Origin: an uncultured Candidatus Saccharibacteria bacterium
GTDB taxonomy: Bacteria; Patescibacteriota; Saccharimonadia; Saccharimonadales; Saccharimonadaceae
Length of the DNA stretch: 64,000 bases
Reading direction: 5' to 3'
Assembly (NCBI GenBank): GCA_948868795.1
Contig: CAQRDK010000001.1
Span: forward strand, 124,001-188,000
A model generated the notes under the pieces. It did no database searches and was not told where the DNA came from. It saw only the letters and a program-made list of their open reading frames with translations. This document shows positions 52,342-63,961 of this stretch, in pieces. Within the stretch, counting starts at the first letter, position 1. The number at the start of each line of letters is the position of its first letter. A program made the translations under genes and the position numbers.

Positions 52342-52384
52342 ATATATTATTATACTACAAAAACGCTACAACTCTTCAACATTC

Positions 52385-52459
52385 TGGGTTCGGTGAGCCT
52401 CTCCTCATTGCCGCGCGATGCGCGTCGAAATCGGACCCGGCTCAGCCGTAAATAACCCA
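52385..52459. repeat. Large imperfect hairpin between rpoC and gatC
   Basis: TGGGTT (52385-52390) pairs with AACCCA (52454-52459), then CGGTGAGCC with GGCTCAGCCG (one bulge), with CGCG/CGCG inside. No U-tract on either strand. It may be a 3' stabilising or terminating structure for the rpoBC transcript. Confidence 0.5.
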
Positions 52460-52499
52460 TCATGTTAAATTGTTGCAGCGCTTCGTAATCGTCAAGATT

Positions 52500-55400
52500 T
52501 TACATCTCGGCGATGTCTTCGGCGGATGGCTCGAGATCTTCAGTTTCGATTTCGAGCTCTGCTTTTTCGGCGTCCGTCACATCGAGCGGAGTGACACCAG
52601 TACCAACTGGAATCTTGCGGCCGATAATGACGTTTTCCTTCAAGCCGTTCAAGTGATCGACGCGACCATTGATGGCGGCGTTAATCAAGACGCGAGTGGT
52701 ATCCTGGAATGACGCAGCCGACAAGAACGAGTCGGACCAGATTGAAACCTTCGTAATACCGAGCAGGAGGCTTTCGTAAGTTGCAGGCTCTTTGCCAGCT
52801 TCCTCAAGCTTACGGTTCTCAGCAATGATAGCAGCCTTCGAGACGATGTCGCCCGAGACAAAGCTAGAATCACCAGCTTCATCAATCATGACGCGGCTAA
52901 ACATCTGGCGGACGATAATCTCAAGGTGTTTCGCGGAGATTTCGTGACCCTGTGCGGCATAGACCGAGATAACGTCGTTCATGATGTAGCGAGCAGTCTC
53001 TTCGGCGCCCTTGTACTTAAGCAAGTCTTGGAGGTTCAAAGAACCGGTCGTAATGCGGTCACCAGCTTCGAGGCGGTCGCCGTCCTTGACGAGGAGTTCA
53101 GCATCGCCAGGGATATCGAGCTTAACCGCGGCGCCAGCTTCGGCGACAACAATAATCGCGTCGTCGGTCAACTGAGCATTGCCATCGGCCGGCGAAATGA
53201 GTGGCTCTTTCCCTTCGCCCTTATCGGCAAGGACATCGCCAGCGCTAACGGTTGCGCCGTCTTTAATACGCGGGGTGCGACCATCAAGGACGAGGCGCAA
53301 GGTATCGCCAGTATCAGGAGTGACCTGGACGATGTAGCGGTTGTTTTCTTCGCGAACATCAACCACACCAGCAACCGGAGAAACGAATGCTTGACCTTTC
53401 GGGCTGCGAGCTTCGAGAAGCTCCTCAACGCGCGGAAGACCGCGAGCGATAGCACCAGAACCGGCAACACCAGAACCGTGTTTCGTATCAAGCGTCAGCT
53501 GCGTACCCGGCTCACCGAGAGATTGAGCGGCAATAACACCGACTGGCTGGTGGGCGGCGACGAGAGCGCGGGTCGACATATCGACACCATAACTCTTGCG
53601 CGGAACACCACTTACCGCAGTCGTAGTAAGGACGGATTGAATCTTAACACTTTCAATCTTGTCGTCTTTTGCAATCTGCTCAGCAATATCGTTGCTAATC
53701 AACTCATCAGCACCAACATAGCCTGGAACTGGTTCGGCAGTGTAGCGGCCAGCGATGCGAGCGGCAAAGTCGATGCCAGTATATTCGGATTCGCTCTTGT
53801 AAACGGCAAAGCCTGGATCTGGAGCCTCTTCGTCGGTCGTGAAGACATCTTGAGCGACGTCAACTAGGCGACGAGTGAGATAACCGGAGTCAGCGGTACG
53901 GAGGGCGGTCGAGACCTGACCTTGGCGCGCACCACGAGTGGCGATGAAGGATTCGAGGGTGTTGAGACCTTTCTTGTAGCTTGACTTAACCGGAAGCTCG
54001 ATTTCATTGTTGTTAATATCAACCATGATACCGATTTCGGCAGAAGCGAGCTTAATGTTGGAAACGCTACCACGAGCGCCGGAGTTAACCATCACGGCAA
54101 TATCGGTATCCATGCTGGCGAGCTTACTCTTCAAGAAGTCAGAAATCTTCTTGTCGATGTCGCGCCAGTTGGCAACGGTTAAGTTATAGCGTTCTTCCTC
54201 GGTGACAAGACCTTGGTCAAATTGCTCCTGAATGAGAGCAGTTTTCGCGTCACCCTCAGCGATAAAGTCGTCGATTTCTGGATAAGTCGGGTAGTCATCC
54301 TTCGCGGTCGAGACGGAAGCAATTGTTTCGTATTCGAAGGCCAAATTCTTGACGGCGTCAGCGGTCTTCACGGTCGTGTCAGCGCCATACATGTCGAAGA
54401 TGTCGGCCATAACTTTCTTAAGTTGTTTGCTGGTCTGAACGGAGTTGTCAAAAGGATAATCTTTCGGCAAAACTTCGTTGAAAATCACGCGGCCAAGAGT
54501 GGTGTTGCGGATTTCGCCTTTCGCGAAGACGCGAATCGGAGTTTGCAAAGCAATAACGCCCTGATCGTAAGCCATTTCAGCTTCATAGACCGAGCTAAAC
54601 GGTTTGACTTCTTCAGTCTCGGTGCCAGGCTTGTCGTAAGTGAGGTAATAAATACCAAGAACGACGTCCTGATAAATCGCGAGCACCGGAGCGCCGTCGG
54701 CCGGTTTCAACAAGTTCTTGCCAGCAGACATAAGTTCGCCAGCTTCGGCCTGCGCGGCATCGGAAAGCGGAAGGTGGACCGCCATTTGGTCACCATCGTA
54801 GTCAGCGTTAAAGCCAGAGGCCACGAGCGGGTGAAGCTGAATAGCTTTACCTTCAATCAGCTTCGGTTGGAAAGCCTGGACAGACAAGCGGTGAAGCGAC
54901 GGAGCGCGGTTCAAAAGCACCCATTTACCCTTAATACACTCGTCGAGGCCATCCCAGACCACAGCTTCGCCAGCTTCGATCATGCGGGTTGCGGCGCGAA
55001 TGTTAGCGGCGTGCTCATGTTCAATAAGCCAAGAAATGACAAACGGTTTGAAAAGCTCGAGTGCCATTTGTTTCGGCAAACCACATTCGTTCAACTTAAG
55101 TTCTGGACCAACGACGATGACGGAGCGACCAGAGTAGTCGACACGCTTACCGAGCAAGTTCTGGCGGAAGCGACCTTGCTTACCTTTCAAGAGATCGGAG
55201 ATACTCTTGAGTTTGCGGCGACCGTTTTGCGCGGCGGCAGAGCGGTTGCCGTGGACAGCGGAGTTGTCGATCAAAGCGTCGACAGCTTCCTGAAGCATGC
55301 GCATTTCGTTATGGCAAATGACAGCCGGAGCGTTCAATTCGATAAGTTTGCGCAAGCGGTTGTTACGGTTAATAACGCGGCGATACAAGTCGTTCAAATC

Positions 55401-56357
55401 GCTAGTTGCGAACCGACCACCAGGAAGGGCGATCATCGGGCGAAGATCTGGCGGGATGACCGGGACAACCATGAGGATCAGGTCGACCGGTTTAATGCCA
55501 GCACTTTCCATGCCTTCAAGCACTTTGAGGCGCTTCATAAGGCGCTTCTGCTTCTGGCCTTTGGCAGCTTCGGCTTCTTCGCGAAGTTCGGAAATCATAG
55601 TCTTCAGGTCGATTTCGTCAAGCAAACGCTTAATAGCGGTCGCACCCATCTCGACTTCGATCAAATCTTCATATTCTTCCGGCAAGTTGCGATAGGCTTG
55701 TTCGGTAATAACCGCGCCCTTGTGCAAGCTTTCGAGTGTAGTTTTGCGAGTATTGTAGTCAAGTTCGAGAGCTTCGAGCTCCTTAGCCTGTTCGTCGGCA
55801 AGAGCTTTCACATTAGCGTTCGCATCTTCAGCCATCTTTTCGTAGCGCAAGCGAATGGCTTCGCGGGCGGCAACGGTGTTAGCTTCCAGGTCAGCGAGAC
55901 GCTGGGCGACTTCTTCGTCCTTCGAGCTAATGATCAAGTATGACGCAAAGTAAACGACCTTTTCGATGTTCTTGACGGTTAGGTTCAAGAGCACACTAAG
56001 TGCGCTCGGGGTGCCGCGCATGAACCAGATGTGTGCAACTGGCGCAGCGAGGGTGATGTGCCCCATGCGTTCGCGGCGAGCAATCGACTTCGTGACGAGG
56101 TTGCCCTCTTTATCAACCGCGGCTTCACGTGAGCGAACACCTTTAAGTTTTGAATCGTGCGGGTTAATATCTTTGACCGGACCGAAGATCCTTTCGCAGA
56201 ACAAACCGTCACGTTCTGGCTTTTGGGTGCGATAGTTGATCGTTTCTGGCTTCAAAACTTCGCCGTAACTCCAGCCAAGAATATCTTCCTTGCTGGCGAC
56301 GCTAAGCCGAATCGAGTCAAAATCGCTGGCGCTGATAAAATTATCCATCCAAGCCAT
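52500..56357 (-). CDS. rpoC: RNA polymerase beta' subunit without zinc sites
   Basis: Subunit of 1285 residues. The catalytic loop is NADYDGDQMA (usual NADFDGD), and the bridge helix/trigger loop regions are conserved (GVIAAQSLGEPGTQLT). Residues 61-88, which normally hold four cysteines of the N-terminal zinc ribbon, read VKDINPHDSKLKGV... with Pro, Asp, Val and Glu in their places. The second site (normally DCGT and CxxxxxxCxxC) reads EAPD and SVLTTTAVSGVPRKSYG, also without cysteine. Alignment length is unchanged. I start at MAWMDNFIS (56357), one base after the rpoB stop, with GAGGAG upstream. Confidence 0.95.
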   Translation of the reverse strand: MAWMDNFISASDFDSIRLSVASKEDILGWSYGEVLKPETINYRTQKPERDGLFCERIFGPVKDINPHDSKLKGVRSREAAVDKEGNLVTKSIARRERMGHITLAAPVAHIWFMRGTPSALSVLLNLTVKNIEKVVYFASYLIISSKDEEVAQRLADLEANTVAAREAIRLRYEKMAEDANANVKALADEQAKELEALELDYNTRKTTLESLHKGAVITEQAYRNLPEEYEDLIEVEMGATAIKRLLDEIDLKTMISELREEAEAAKGQKQKRLMKRLKVLEGMESAGIKPVDLILMVVPVIPPDLRPMIALPGGRFATSDLNDLYRRVINRNNRLRKLIELNAPAVICHNEMRMLQEAVDALIDNSAVHGNRSAAAQNGRRKLKSISDLLKGKQGRFRQNLLGKRVDYSGRSVIVVGPELKLNECGLPKQMALELFKPFVISWLIEHEHAANIRAATRMIEAGEAVVWDGLDECIKGKWVLLNRAPSLHRLSVQAFQPKLIEGKAIQLHPLVASGFNADYDGDQMAVHLPLSDAAQAEAGELMSAGKNLLKPADGAPVLAIYQDVVLGIYYLTYDKPGTETEEVKPFSSVYEAEMAYDQGVIALQTPIRVFAKGEIRNTTLGRVIFNEVLPKDYPFDNSVQTSKQLKKVMADIFDMYGADTTVKTADAVKNLAFEYETIASVSTAKDDYPTYPEIDDFIAEGDAKTALIQEQFDQGLVTEEERYNLTVANWRDIDKKISDFLKSKLASMDTDIAVMVNSGARGSVSNIKLASAEIGIMVDINNNEIELPVKSSYKKGLNTLESFIATRGARQGQVSTALRTADSGYLTRRLVDVAQDVFTTDEEAPDPGFAVYKSESEYTGIDFAARIAGRYTAEPVPGYVGADELISNDIAEQIAKDDKIESVKIQSVLTTTAVSGVPRKSYGVDMSTRALVAAHQPVGVIAAQSLGEPGTQLTLDTKHGSGVAGSGAIARGLPRVEELLEARSPKGQAFVSPVAGVVDVREENNRYIVQVTPDTGDTLRLVLDGRTPRIKDGATVSAGDVLADKGEGKEPLISPADGNAQLTDDAIIVVAEAGAAVKLDIPGDAELLVKDGDRLEAGDRITTGSLNLQDLLKYKGAEETARYIMNDVISVYAAQGHEISAKHLEIIVRQMFSRVMIDEAGDSSFVSGDIVSKAAIIAENRKLEEAGKEPATYESLLLGITKVSIWSDSFLSAASFQDTTRVLINAAINGRVDHLNGLKENVIIGRKIPVGTGVTPLDVTDAEKAELEIETEDLEPSAEDIAEM

Positions 56358-56358
56358 C

Positions 56359-59772
<3,414 letters not shown>

Positions 59773-59988
59773 TTTTCCCTCTCTATTTAGTGTTGATAAT
59801 CTCTCGCCGAGCGAGTCAAACCTCCGTCGCCGCGGAATTATCCGCGGTTTCTTAAGTTTGTAGCGCCGAAGATTACTGCAGGGTTTCATACGCTCGAGTC
59901 GCCATCTCGAGAATACTCTCAACTTACGTGGAAACACCGCACACTACTTCTTGATACTACATTATACAGGAAAAGTCGAAAATTTCAA
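59773..59988 (-). promoter_or_regulatory. rpoBC promoter and long structured leader
   Basis: TTGAAA (59988-59983), 16-base spacer, TATAAT (59966-59961). The leader of about 185 nt contains a perfect hairpin CCGCGGATAATTCCGCGG enclosed by AAAC...GTTT, and one copy of AAGTTGAGAG (59925-59916), a motif also present twice in the small RNA just upstream. Leader-mediated control of rpoBC is plausible. Confidence 0.7.
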
Positions 59989-60065
59989 GAGGGATTTTCG
60001 GAGATTTTCGTCGGTTTGGTTTCTTGTTAGATTTGGTGGCTATTGACGACTATTGGCGGTTCGAA

Positions 60066-60176
60066 TCACCAAAAAACCACCCTTCTCTCAACTTTCGCAC
60101 GGGTGGCTTTTTGAACATATAAGCTCTCAACTTAAACGTTGGCCTCGCAGTTAGCCTTATGTTCTTTGTAAGAACT
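60066..60176 (-). ncRNA. Candidate small RNA of about 110 nt upstream of rpoB
   Basis: An excellent promoter (TTGTAA at 60211-60206, 17-base spacer, TATAAT at 60188-60183) is followed after about 75 nt by an intrinsic terminator (CCACCC/GGGTGG with TTTTTT; 60106-60071). No ORF with a Shine-Dalgarno fits inside. Hairpin GUUCUU/AGAAC lies near the 5' end. The motif AAGTTGAGAG occurs twice (60133-60124 and 60094-60085). The terminator stem is symmetrical and could also stop plus-strand transcription. Confidence 0.55.
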
Positions 60177-60205
60177 ACTTTTATTATACATGTCGCTTTC
60201 GCTTT

Positions 60206-60360
60206 TTACAAGTATATTTATGTGGCTTTTGCCTGGATTTTTATGTAATTTTTACAACATTTTGGCTTTTCTATCTGTTATTTTGGTGGAAAAGTCTGTT
60301 GTGATATTTACAACGTTATTTTGCGTCATTTTACCTCTGTTTTGTTGTAAGTTTTACAAC
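60206..60360. repeat. Four spaced TTTACAA motifs in AT-rich DNA
   Basis: TTTACAA occurs at 60206-60212 (as TTTACAA with following G), 60251-60257, 60307-60313 and 60353-60359; the last forms an inverted pair GTTGTAA...TTACAAC (60343-60360). The first overlaps the -35 of the small RNA promoter. No gene lies in 60190-60380; this could be a regulator-binding array. Confidence 0.4.
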
Positions 60361-60381
60361 ACTACTAGAGGACTTCGTATC

Positions 60382-60408
60382 AAAAAGAGCCTCCTGCGAG
60401 GCTCTTTC
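60382..60408 (-). terminator. Terminator of the KhpA gene
   Basis: AAAGAGCCTC (60384-60393) and GAGGCTCTTT (60398-60407), followed on the minus strand by TTTTTG. Confidence 0.85.
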
Positions 60409-60464
60409 CCTGTTCTAAATCAGGTTCCGGCGCAAAATTGCGGCGGAATTGCGAAGCGCGAAGA

Positions 60465-60890
60465 TTAGATATCGAGATCGTCGAGATCAGCGAGCTCGGC
60501 ACGAGTTTTCTCGGCGAGTTCGGAGTCGTCTTCGGCGACGTCGTTAGCGGCTTCGGCGGTCTCAGCGGCGACATCGGCCATAGTTTCGACGGCGGCATCA
60601 TCAATGTCGTTACGACGGCTCTGGCGCGGCATACCCTCTTCTTCGTCGGTATTGACGACCTTGAGGTTGTAGCGGGCGCCGTTCTTGGTGCCGAGGACGC
60701 GGAGAAGGGTGCGAATCGACTGGGCGGTAGCACCGCGTTTGCCGATGACGCGTCCTACATCTTCAGGATCGACGCTGAGGCTCAAAAGCACGCCACGCTC
60801 GTCGATTTCGCGTTCGACAACGACCTTTTCGGGATTGTTTACGAGGGTTTTTACGATGTATTCTACAAATTGTTGGTCAATGGTTGACAT
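60465..60890 (-). CDS. khpA: KH-domain RNA-binding protein KhpA with acidic tail
   Basis: The KhpA/YlqC KH domain occupies residues 1-80: VVVEREIDERGVLLSLSVDPEDVGRVIGKRGATAQSIR, with GKRG at 50-53 as the RNA-binding GxxG loop. Residues 85-141 are an acidic Ala/Glu/Asp tail absent from typical KhpA (about 77 residues). Likely a global RNA chaperone linked to cell-wall or translation control. Promoter TGATATAAT (-10 at 60923-60928), Shine-Dalgarno GGAGA. Confidence 0.88.
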   Translation of the reverse strand: MSTIDQQFVEYIVKTLVNNPEKVVVEREIDERGVLLSLSVDPEDVGRVIGKRGATAQSIRTLLRVLGTKNGARYNLKVVNTDEEEGMPRQSRRNDIDDAAVETMADVAAETAEAANDVAEDDSELAEKTRAELADLDDLDI

Positions 60891-61012
60891 AAGGTCTCCA
60901 GTTTATTTTTGTATATATCCTCATTATATCACAAGCGGGAAAAATACAACAGGTGATTTTCTAGGGGTGGGCATGTTTTCTGCTGCTGGCCCTCGAAAAT
61001 GCTTATGCCCTA

Positions 61013-61041
61013 TTGACAAAATTGAGTGTTTGGTGTATAAT
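61013..61041 (+). promoter_or_regulatory. Consensus promoter of the surface stalk gene
   Basis: TTGACA (61013-61018), exactly 17 bases, TATAAT (61036-61041): a perfect vegetative promoter, the strongest in the window, suggesting abundant expression. Confidence 0.92.
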
Positions 61042-61073
61042 GGTAGTATATTCTATCTGAAGGAGGGGTTCGG

Positions 61074-61814
61074 ATGAAGAACCTTGCGAGAAATGTATGG
61101 ATGATGCTGGCAATTTTGGGGCTTTTTGTGGCCATCACGCCGACAGCAATGGCAGCTTCGGCGGACGATGCGACCGAGGAGACAACTTCTTTTTGGGACG
61201 ATGTCAAGTCGGCTGGTTCCAATCTTTACCAGGGCGTGAAGGAAAATGCGCCGGGCTGGTGGCAATCCGCTAAAGACGCAGCCTCCGACGCCGTGGATAC
61301 GGTGAAAGAGAACGGACCCGGGTGGGTCGAAAGCGCCAAAGAGGCGGGTTCAGATCTGCTCGATAAGGGCAAGGATGCCGTCCAGAACGCCGGCGACAAG
61401 GTTTCGGGTTTTCTCGATGACCAGCAGGACCAGTTCTGGGAGCGCACGGAACAGCAGATTTATGGCAATTCTTCGGGGTCGAGCAGCTCCGATGAGGTTG
61501 CGACTGCCGCTCCTGACGACTCTTCCGCGAGCACCGAAAGCCCTGCGCCTGGTTCTGCCGAAGGGGCGACACCGGAGTCGACAAACCCCGCCGAAAGCGT
61601 CACGCTTGAAAGCTCTGCATCCAACGCCGAAGCAAGCAGCTCCGGTGGCCCGAGGGTCGTATTGGACGATGAAGATCCCGTAGATCAGGGTGAGCCGCAG
61701 ACAGCACAGACGCCGACGGAGAAGTCCATGAAGTATGCGTTCATCGCGGTCGTGCTTGGCTTAATCGCCGTCGGCTGCGGCTGCTACTTGCTCGGAAAAT
61801 CCGGCCGTCGCTAA
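61074..61814 (+). CDS. Exported repeat-containing stalk protein with C-terminal anchor
   Basis: Protein of 246 residues. Signal peptide 1-28 (ending AMAA), then two or three copies of an amphipathic helical unit with VKENxPGWxxSAKxAxSD (about 48-115, like YtxH/apolipoprotein-type repeats), a Ser/Glu/Pro/Ala-rich linker (about 135-215), a membrane helix (about 220-240) and GKSGRR at the end. No LPxTG. Orientation predicts a cell-surface helical region held by the C-terminus. Strong Shine-Dalgarno (GGAGG), perfect promoter and terminator: a monocistronic, probably abundant protein. Function unknown. Confidence 0.75.
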   Translation: MKNLARNVWMMLAILGLFVAITPTAMAASADDATEETTSFWDDVKSAGSNLYQGVKENAPGWWQSAKDAASDAVDTVKENGPGWVESAKEAGSDLLDKGKDAVQNAGDKVSGFLDDQQDQFWERTEQQIYGNSSGSSSSDEVATAAPDDSSASTESPAPGSAEGATPESTNPAESVTLESSASNAEASSSGGPRVVLDDEDPVDQGEPQTAQTPTEKSMKYAFIAVVLGLIAVGCGCYLLGKSGRR

Positions 61815-61826
61815 TCACATCCATAC

Positions 61827-61860
61827 AAAAACGCTCCAGTTTAGGCTGGGGCGTTTTTAT
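61827..61860 (+). terminator. Terminator of the stalk gene
   Basis: AAAACGCTCCAG with CTGGGGCGTTTT (one wobble), loop TTTAGG, then TTTTTAT; 12 bases after the stop. Confidence 0.88.
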
Positions 61861-61883
61861 TGCACAGATGACGGACCATTCAA

Positions 61884-61912
61884 GCAAAACCGCCCCACAA
61901 GGAAGGCGGTTT
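61884..61912 (-). terminator. Terminator of rpsP
   Basis: AAACCGCC (61887-61894) with GGCGGTTT (61905-61912), minus-strand T-tract TTTTGC. It converges with the terminator of the stalk gene. Confidence 0.8.
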
Positions 61913-61933
61913 CTGGCTCTAAGACTCGAGAAA

Positions 61934-62293
61934 TTACTCAGCAGCTGGAGCTTCTGGGGCTTCCGCGGCTGGCTCTTCTTTCGGCTGGTTTTTGCGCAGC
62001 TTGTCAGCGTGCTTAGCCTTGGCGTGCTTCTGAGCTGGGGCTTTGTACCAGTCTGGAAGCTTGACGCCTTCGCCAGTCAAGACACGAGCGACGCGAGAAG
62101 ATGGTTGAGCGCCATTCTTGAGATAAAACTCAACTTTTTCTTTATCAAGGACCACCTTTTTAGTCTCTGGGTTATAGTTGCCGACCTCAGCCACAACACG
62201 ACCCGAGAGAGGGTGGCGCTGGGATTCTTGGACGACTATCCGGTACATCGGAAGATGTGCGCGGCCATTACGTTGCATGCGAATCGCGAGCAT
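61934..62293 (-). CDS. rpsP: Ribosomal protein bS16
   Basis: Protein of 119 residues. Core 1-85 is typical (MLAIRMQRNGR, YRIVVQESQRHP, VGNYNP, GAQPSSRVARVL); residues 86-119 are a Lys then Ala/Glu/Pro tail. AAGGAG precedes the start. Two promoters in tandem lie upstream. Stands alone rather than with rimM/trmD. Confidence 0.95.
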   Translation of the reverse strand: MLAIRMQRNGRAHLPMYRIVVQESQRHPLSGRVVAEVGNYNPETKKVVLDKEKVEFYLKNGAQPSSRVARVLTGEGVKLPDWYKAPAQKHAKAKHADKLRKNQPKEEPAAEAPEAPAAE

Positions 62294-62321
62294 TTTTACT
62301 CCTTAATTTATTATTTTGTTA

Positions 62322-62393
62322 ATTATAGCAAAGATTTTATGAAAAAGCAATAGTCTATACTTCCATTATAGCACACTTTGCTCGAAAAGTCAA
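62322..62393 (-). promoter_or_regulatory. Tandem promoters of rpsP
   Basis: P1: TTGACT (62393-62388), 17 bases, TGC-TATAAT (62370-62365). P2: TTGCTT (62350-62345), 17 bases, TGC-TATAAT (62327-62322). Both are close to consensus, as expected for a ribosomal protein gene. Confidence 0.85.
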
Positions 62394-62403
62394 TAGTGAT
62401 GGC

Positions 62404-63132
62404 CTAATTCTTCTTCGCGGGGTGGGTTTTTGGCATCTTTTTGAGGTATTCTTTGACAGCTTCGGCCGCGGCGGCGCCTTCAGCTTCCTGTTTGGAGTGG
62501 CCGGTGCCGGTGCCTTTTAGCTGTTTGCCGACATAGACGCCGATAGTGAAGGTCTTGTTGTGGTCGGGGCCGTCTTCGTCGAGGACTCGGTAGGACGGGG
62601 TGGCGCCGTCGTTGTGTTGGGCGAGTTCCTGGAGGTAAGATTTCGGGTCACGCCAGCTACCGTCTTCGAGGATTTTGTCGATTTTGACGAGGATGTGTTT
62701 CGCGATAAACTCGCGAGCGGCGTCGTAGCCCTGGTCGAGGTAGATCGCGCCGATGACCGCCTCGAAGCAGTCGGCCAGAATCACAGCATGGGCGCGGTCA
62801 GAGCCGTGCTTCTCGCCTTTGGAGAGACGGACGAGCGGGCCGTAGCCAAGCTCTTCACCAGCGGCGCCAATACTCTCGGTGCGGACGAGGGCAGAGCGCC
62901 AAGCGGTCATGATGCCTTCTGGCTCGTCGTAATTACGATACAAAAAGTCAGAAGACACCAGCTCCAGAACAGCATCGCCGAGAAATTCAAGGCGTTCGTT
63001 ATGTTCTTTGACGCTTTCGCGATGCTCGTTGACGTAGCTGCGGTGTGTGAGCGCAGTGACGAGCAGGTTGATGTCCTTAAACTCGAAACCGAGCTTCTCG
63101 CGGGCAAAATTTTGGTATTCTTCAGTATTCAT
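62404..63132 (-). CDS. rnc: Ribonuclease III
   Basis: Double-strand-specific RNase (242 residues) for rRNA and mRNA processing. Catalytic signature NERLEFLGDAVLELV at 45-59, second acidic site DCFEAVIGAIYLDQG near 118, dsRNA-binding domain about 160-232 (PKSYLQELAQHNDGATPSY, KQEAEGAAAAEAVK). Starts ten bases after the NUDIX gene, GGAG upstream: co-transcribed. Confidence 0.95.
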   Translation of the reverse strand: MNTEEYQNFAREKLGFEFKDINLLVTALTHRSYVNEHRESVKEHNERLEFLGDAVLELVSSDFLYRNYDEPEGIMTAWRSALVRTESIGAAGEELGYGPLVRLSKGEKHGSDRAHAVILADCFEAVIGAIYLDQGYDAAREFIAKHILVKIDKILEDGSWRDPKSYLQELAQHNDGATPSYRVLDEDGPDHNKTFTIGVYVGKQLKGTGTGHSKQEAEGAAAAEAVKEYLKKMPKTHPAKKN

Positions 63133-63142
63133 TCCACTCCTT

Positions 63143-63961
63143 TTAGAGCCCCTGGCGAATCTTATTCTTGGCCAGAAGCATTAGTTTTTCGATATCTTCG
63201 TACTCGATCGCGTCGAGGGCGTCGTTGAACCGGAACCACTTAATCCCCTTCATCCATTGCTCCTTGGTCGGGGTTTCGTGGTCGTCGAGGGCGCGGACGA
63301 GATAAATCTGAGTCGTCATGAGGACAAGCTTGTCGATGCGGCGGTATTGGAAATGAATCTTGCCGAGCCACATCAAAACCTCGATATGATAGAGGCCGGA
63401 TTCTTCGCCAATCTCGCGGACGGCGGTTTGTTTCGCGTTCTCGCCGGGCTCAATATGACCCTTCGGGATGGTCCAGCGGCCTTTCGAGTCTTGAATCAGC
63501 AAGATTTCGATGTCCTTCTTGTCTTTGCTCATGCGAAAGACGATGCCGCCAGCGGTTGGCTCGCGCACAACCTCTTGAATCGCCGGTTTCTTGAAAACCC
63601 GAGCGGTCAAGCGCGAAACGGCCGACATTTTTTCAGACTTCAGAGGTAGCGCCTCGGGGACTTTCGGGCGGATTTTGGCTGCGCCAACAATCTCCGGAGC
63701 CGCCGATTGATTATTCGCGGAGCTTTGCTTCGTCGAATCGAGGCGTTTTTGATAGTTGTCGCGACGGGCGTTCTGATTATTCTGTCCTTTTTGGTAGCCT
63801 GAACGCTCCGGGCGGCGATTTTGATTCCGACCAGACTTGGTTTTATTACGATTCTTCCCAGTGTTCTGTGGACGCTGAGCTGATTTTGTGCCTAACGCTC
63901 CCAGGGCGTCGTCAAGACGTCTTGCGCTACGCTTCGCCCCCCGTTGTTTTTTCTTCGTCAT
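63143..63961 (-). CDS. NUDIX hydrolase with long basic N-terminus
   Basis: Protein of 272 residues. Residues 1-125 are a Lys/Arg/Asn/Gln-rich, likely disordered extension (KKKQRGAKRSARR...). The NUDIX domain follows (about 135-265), with the box GHIEPGENAKQTAVREIGEESGL. The substrate could be an alarmone, a damaged nucleotide or an RNA cap; the basic extension and the pairing with rnc hint at RNA (inference). AAGGAG lies five bases before the ATG. Confidence 0.85.
   Translation of the reverse strand: MTKKKQRGAKRSARRLDDALGALGTKSAQRPQNTGKNRNKTKSGRNQNRRPERSGYQKGQNNQNARRDNYQKRLDSTKQSSANNQSAAPEIVGAAKIRPKVPEALPLKSEKMSAVSRLTARVFKKPAIQEVVREPTAGGIVFRMSKDKKDIEILLIQDSKGRWTIPKGHIEPGENAKQTAVREIGEESGLYHIEVLMWLGKIHFQYRRIDKLVLMTTQIYLVRALDDHETPTKEQWMKGIKWFRFNDALDAIEYEDIEKLMLLAKNKIRQGL

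Noticed and set aside
60040..60070. tRNA-like GGTTCGAATC followed by ACCA
   Set aside because: There is no acceptor stem or D-arm at the right distance. It is part of a TTTGGTG/CACCAAA hairpin beside the small-RNA terminator.
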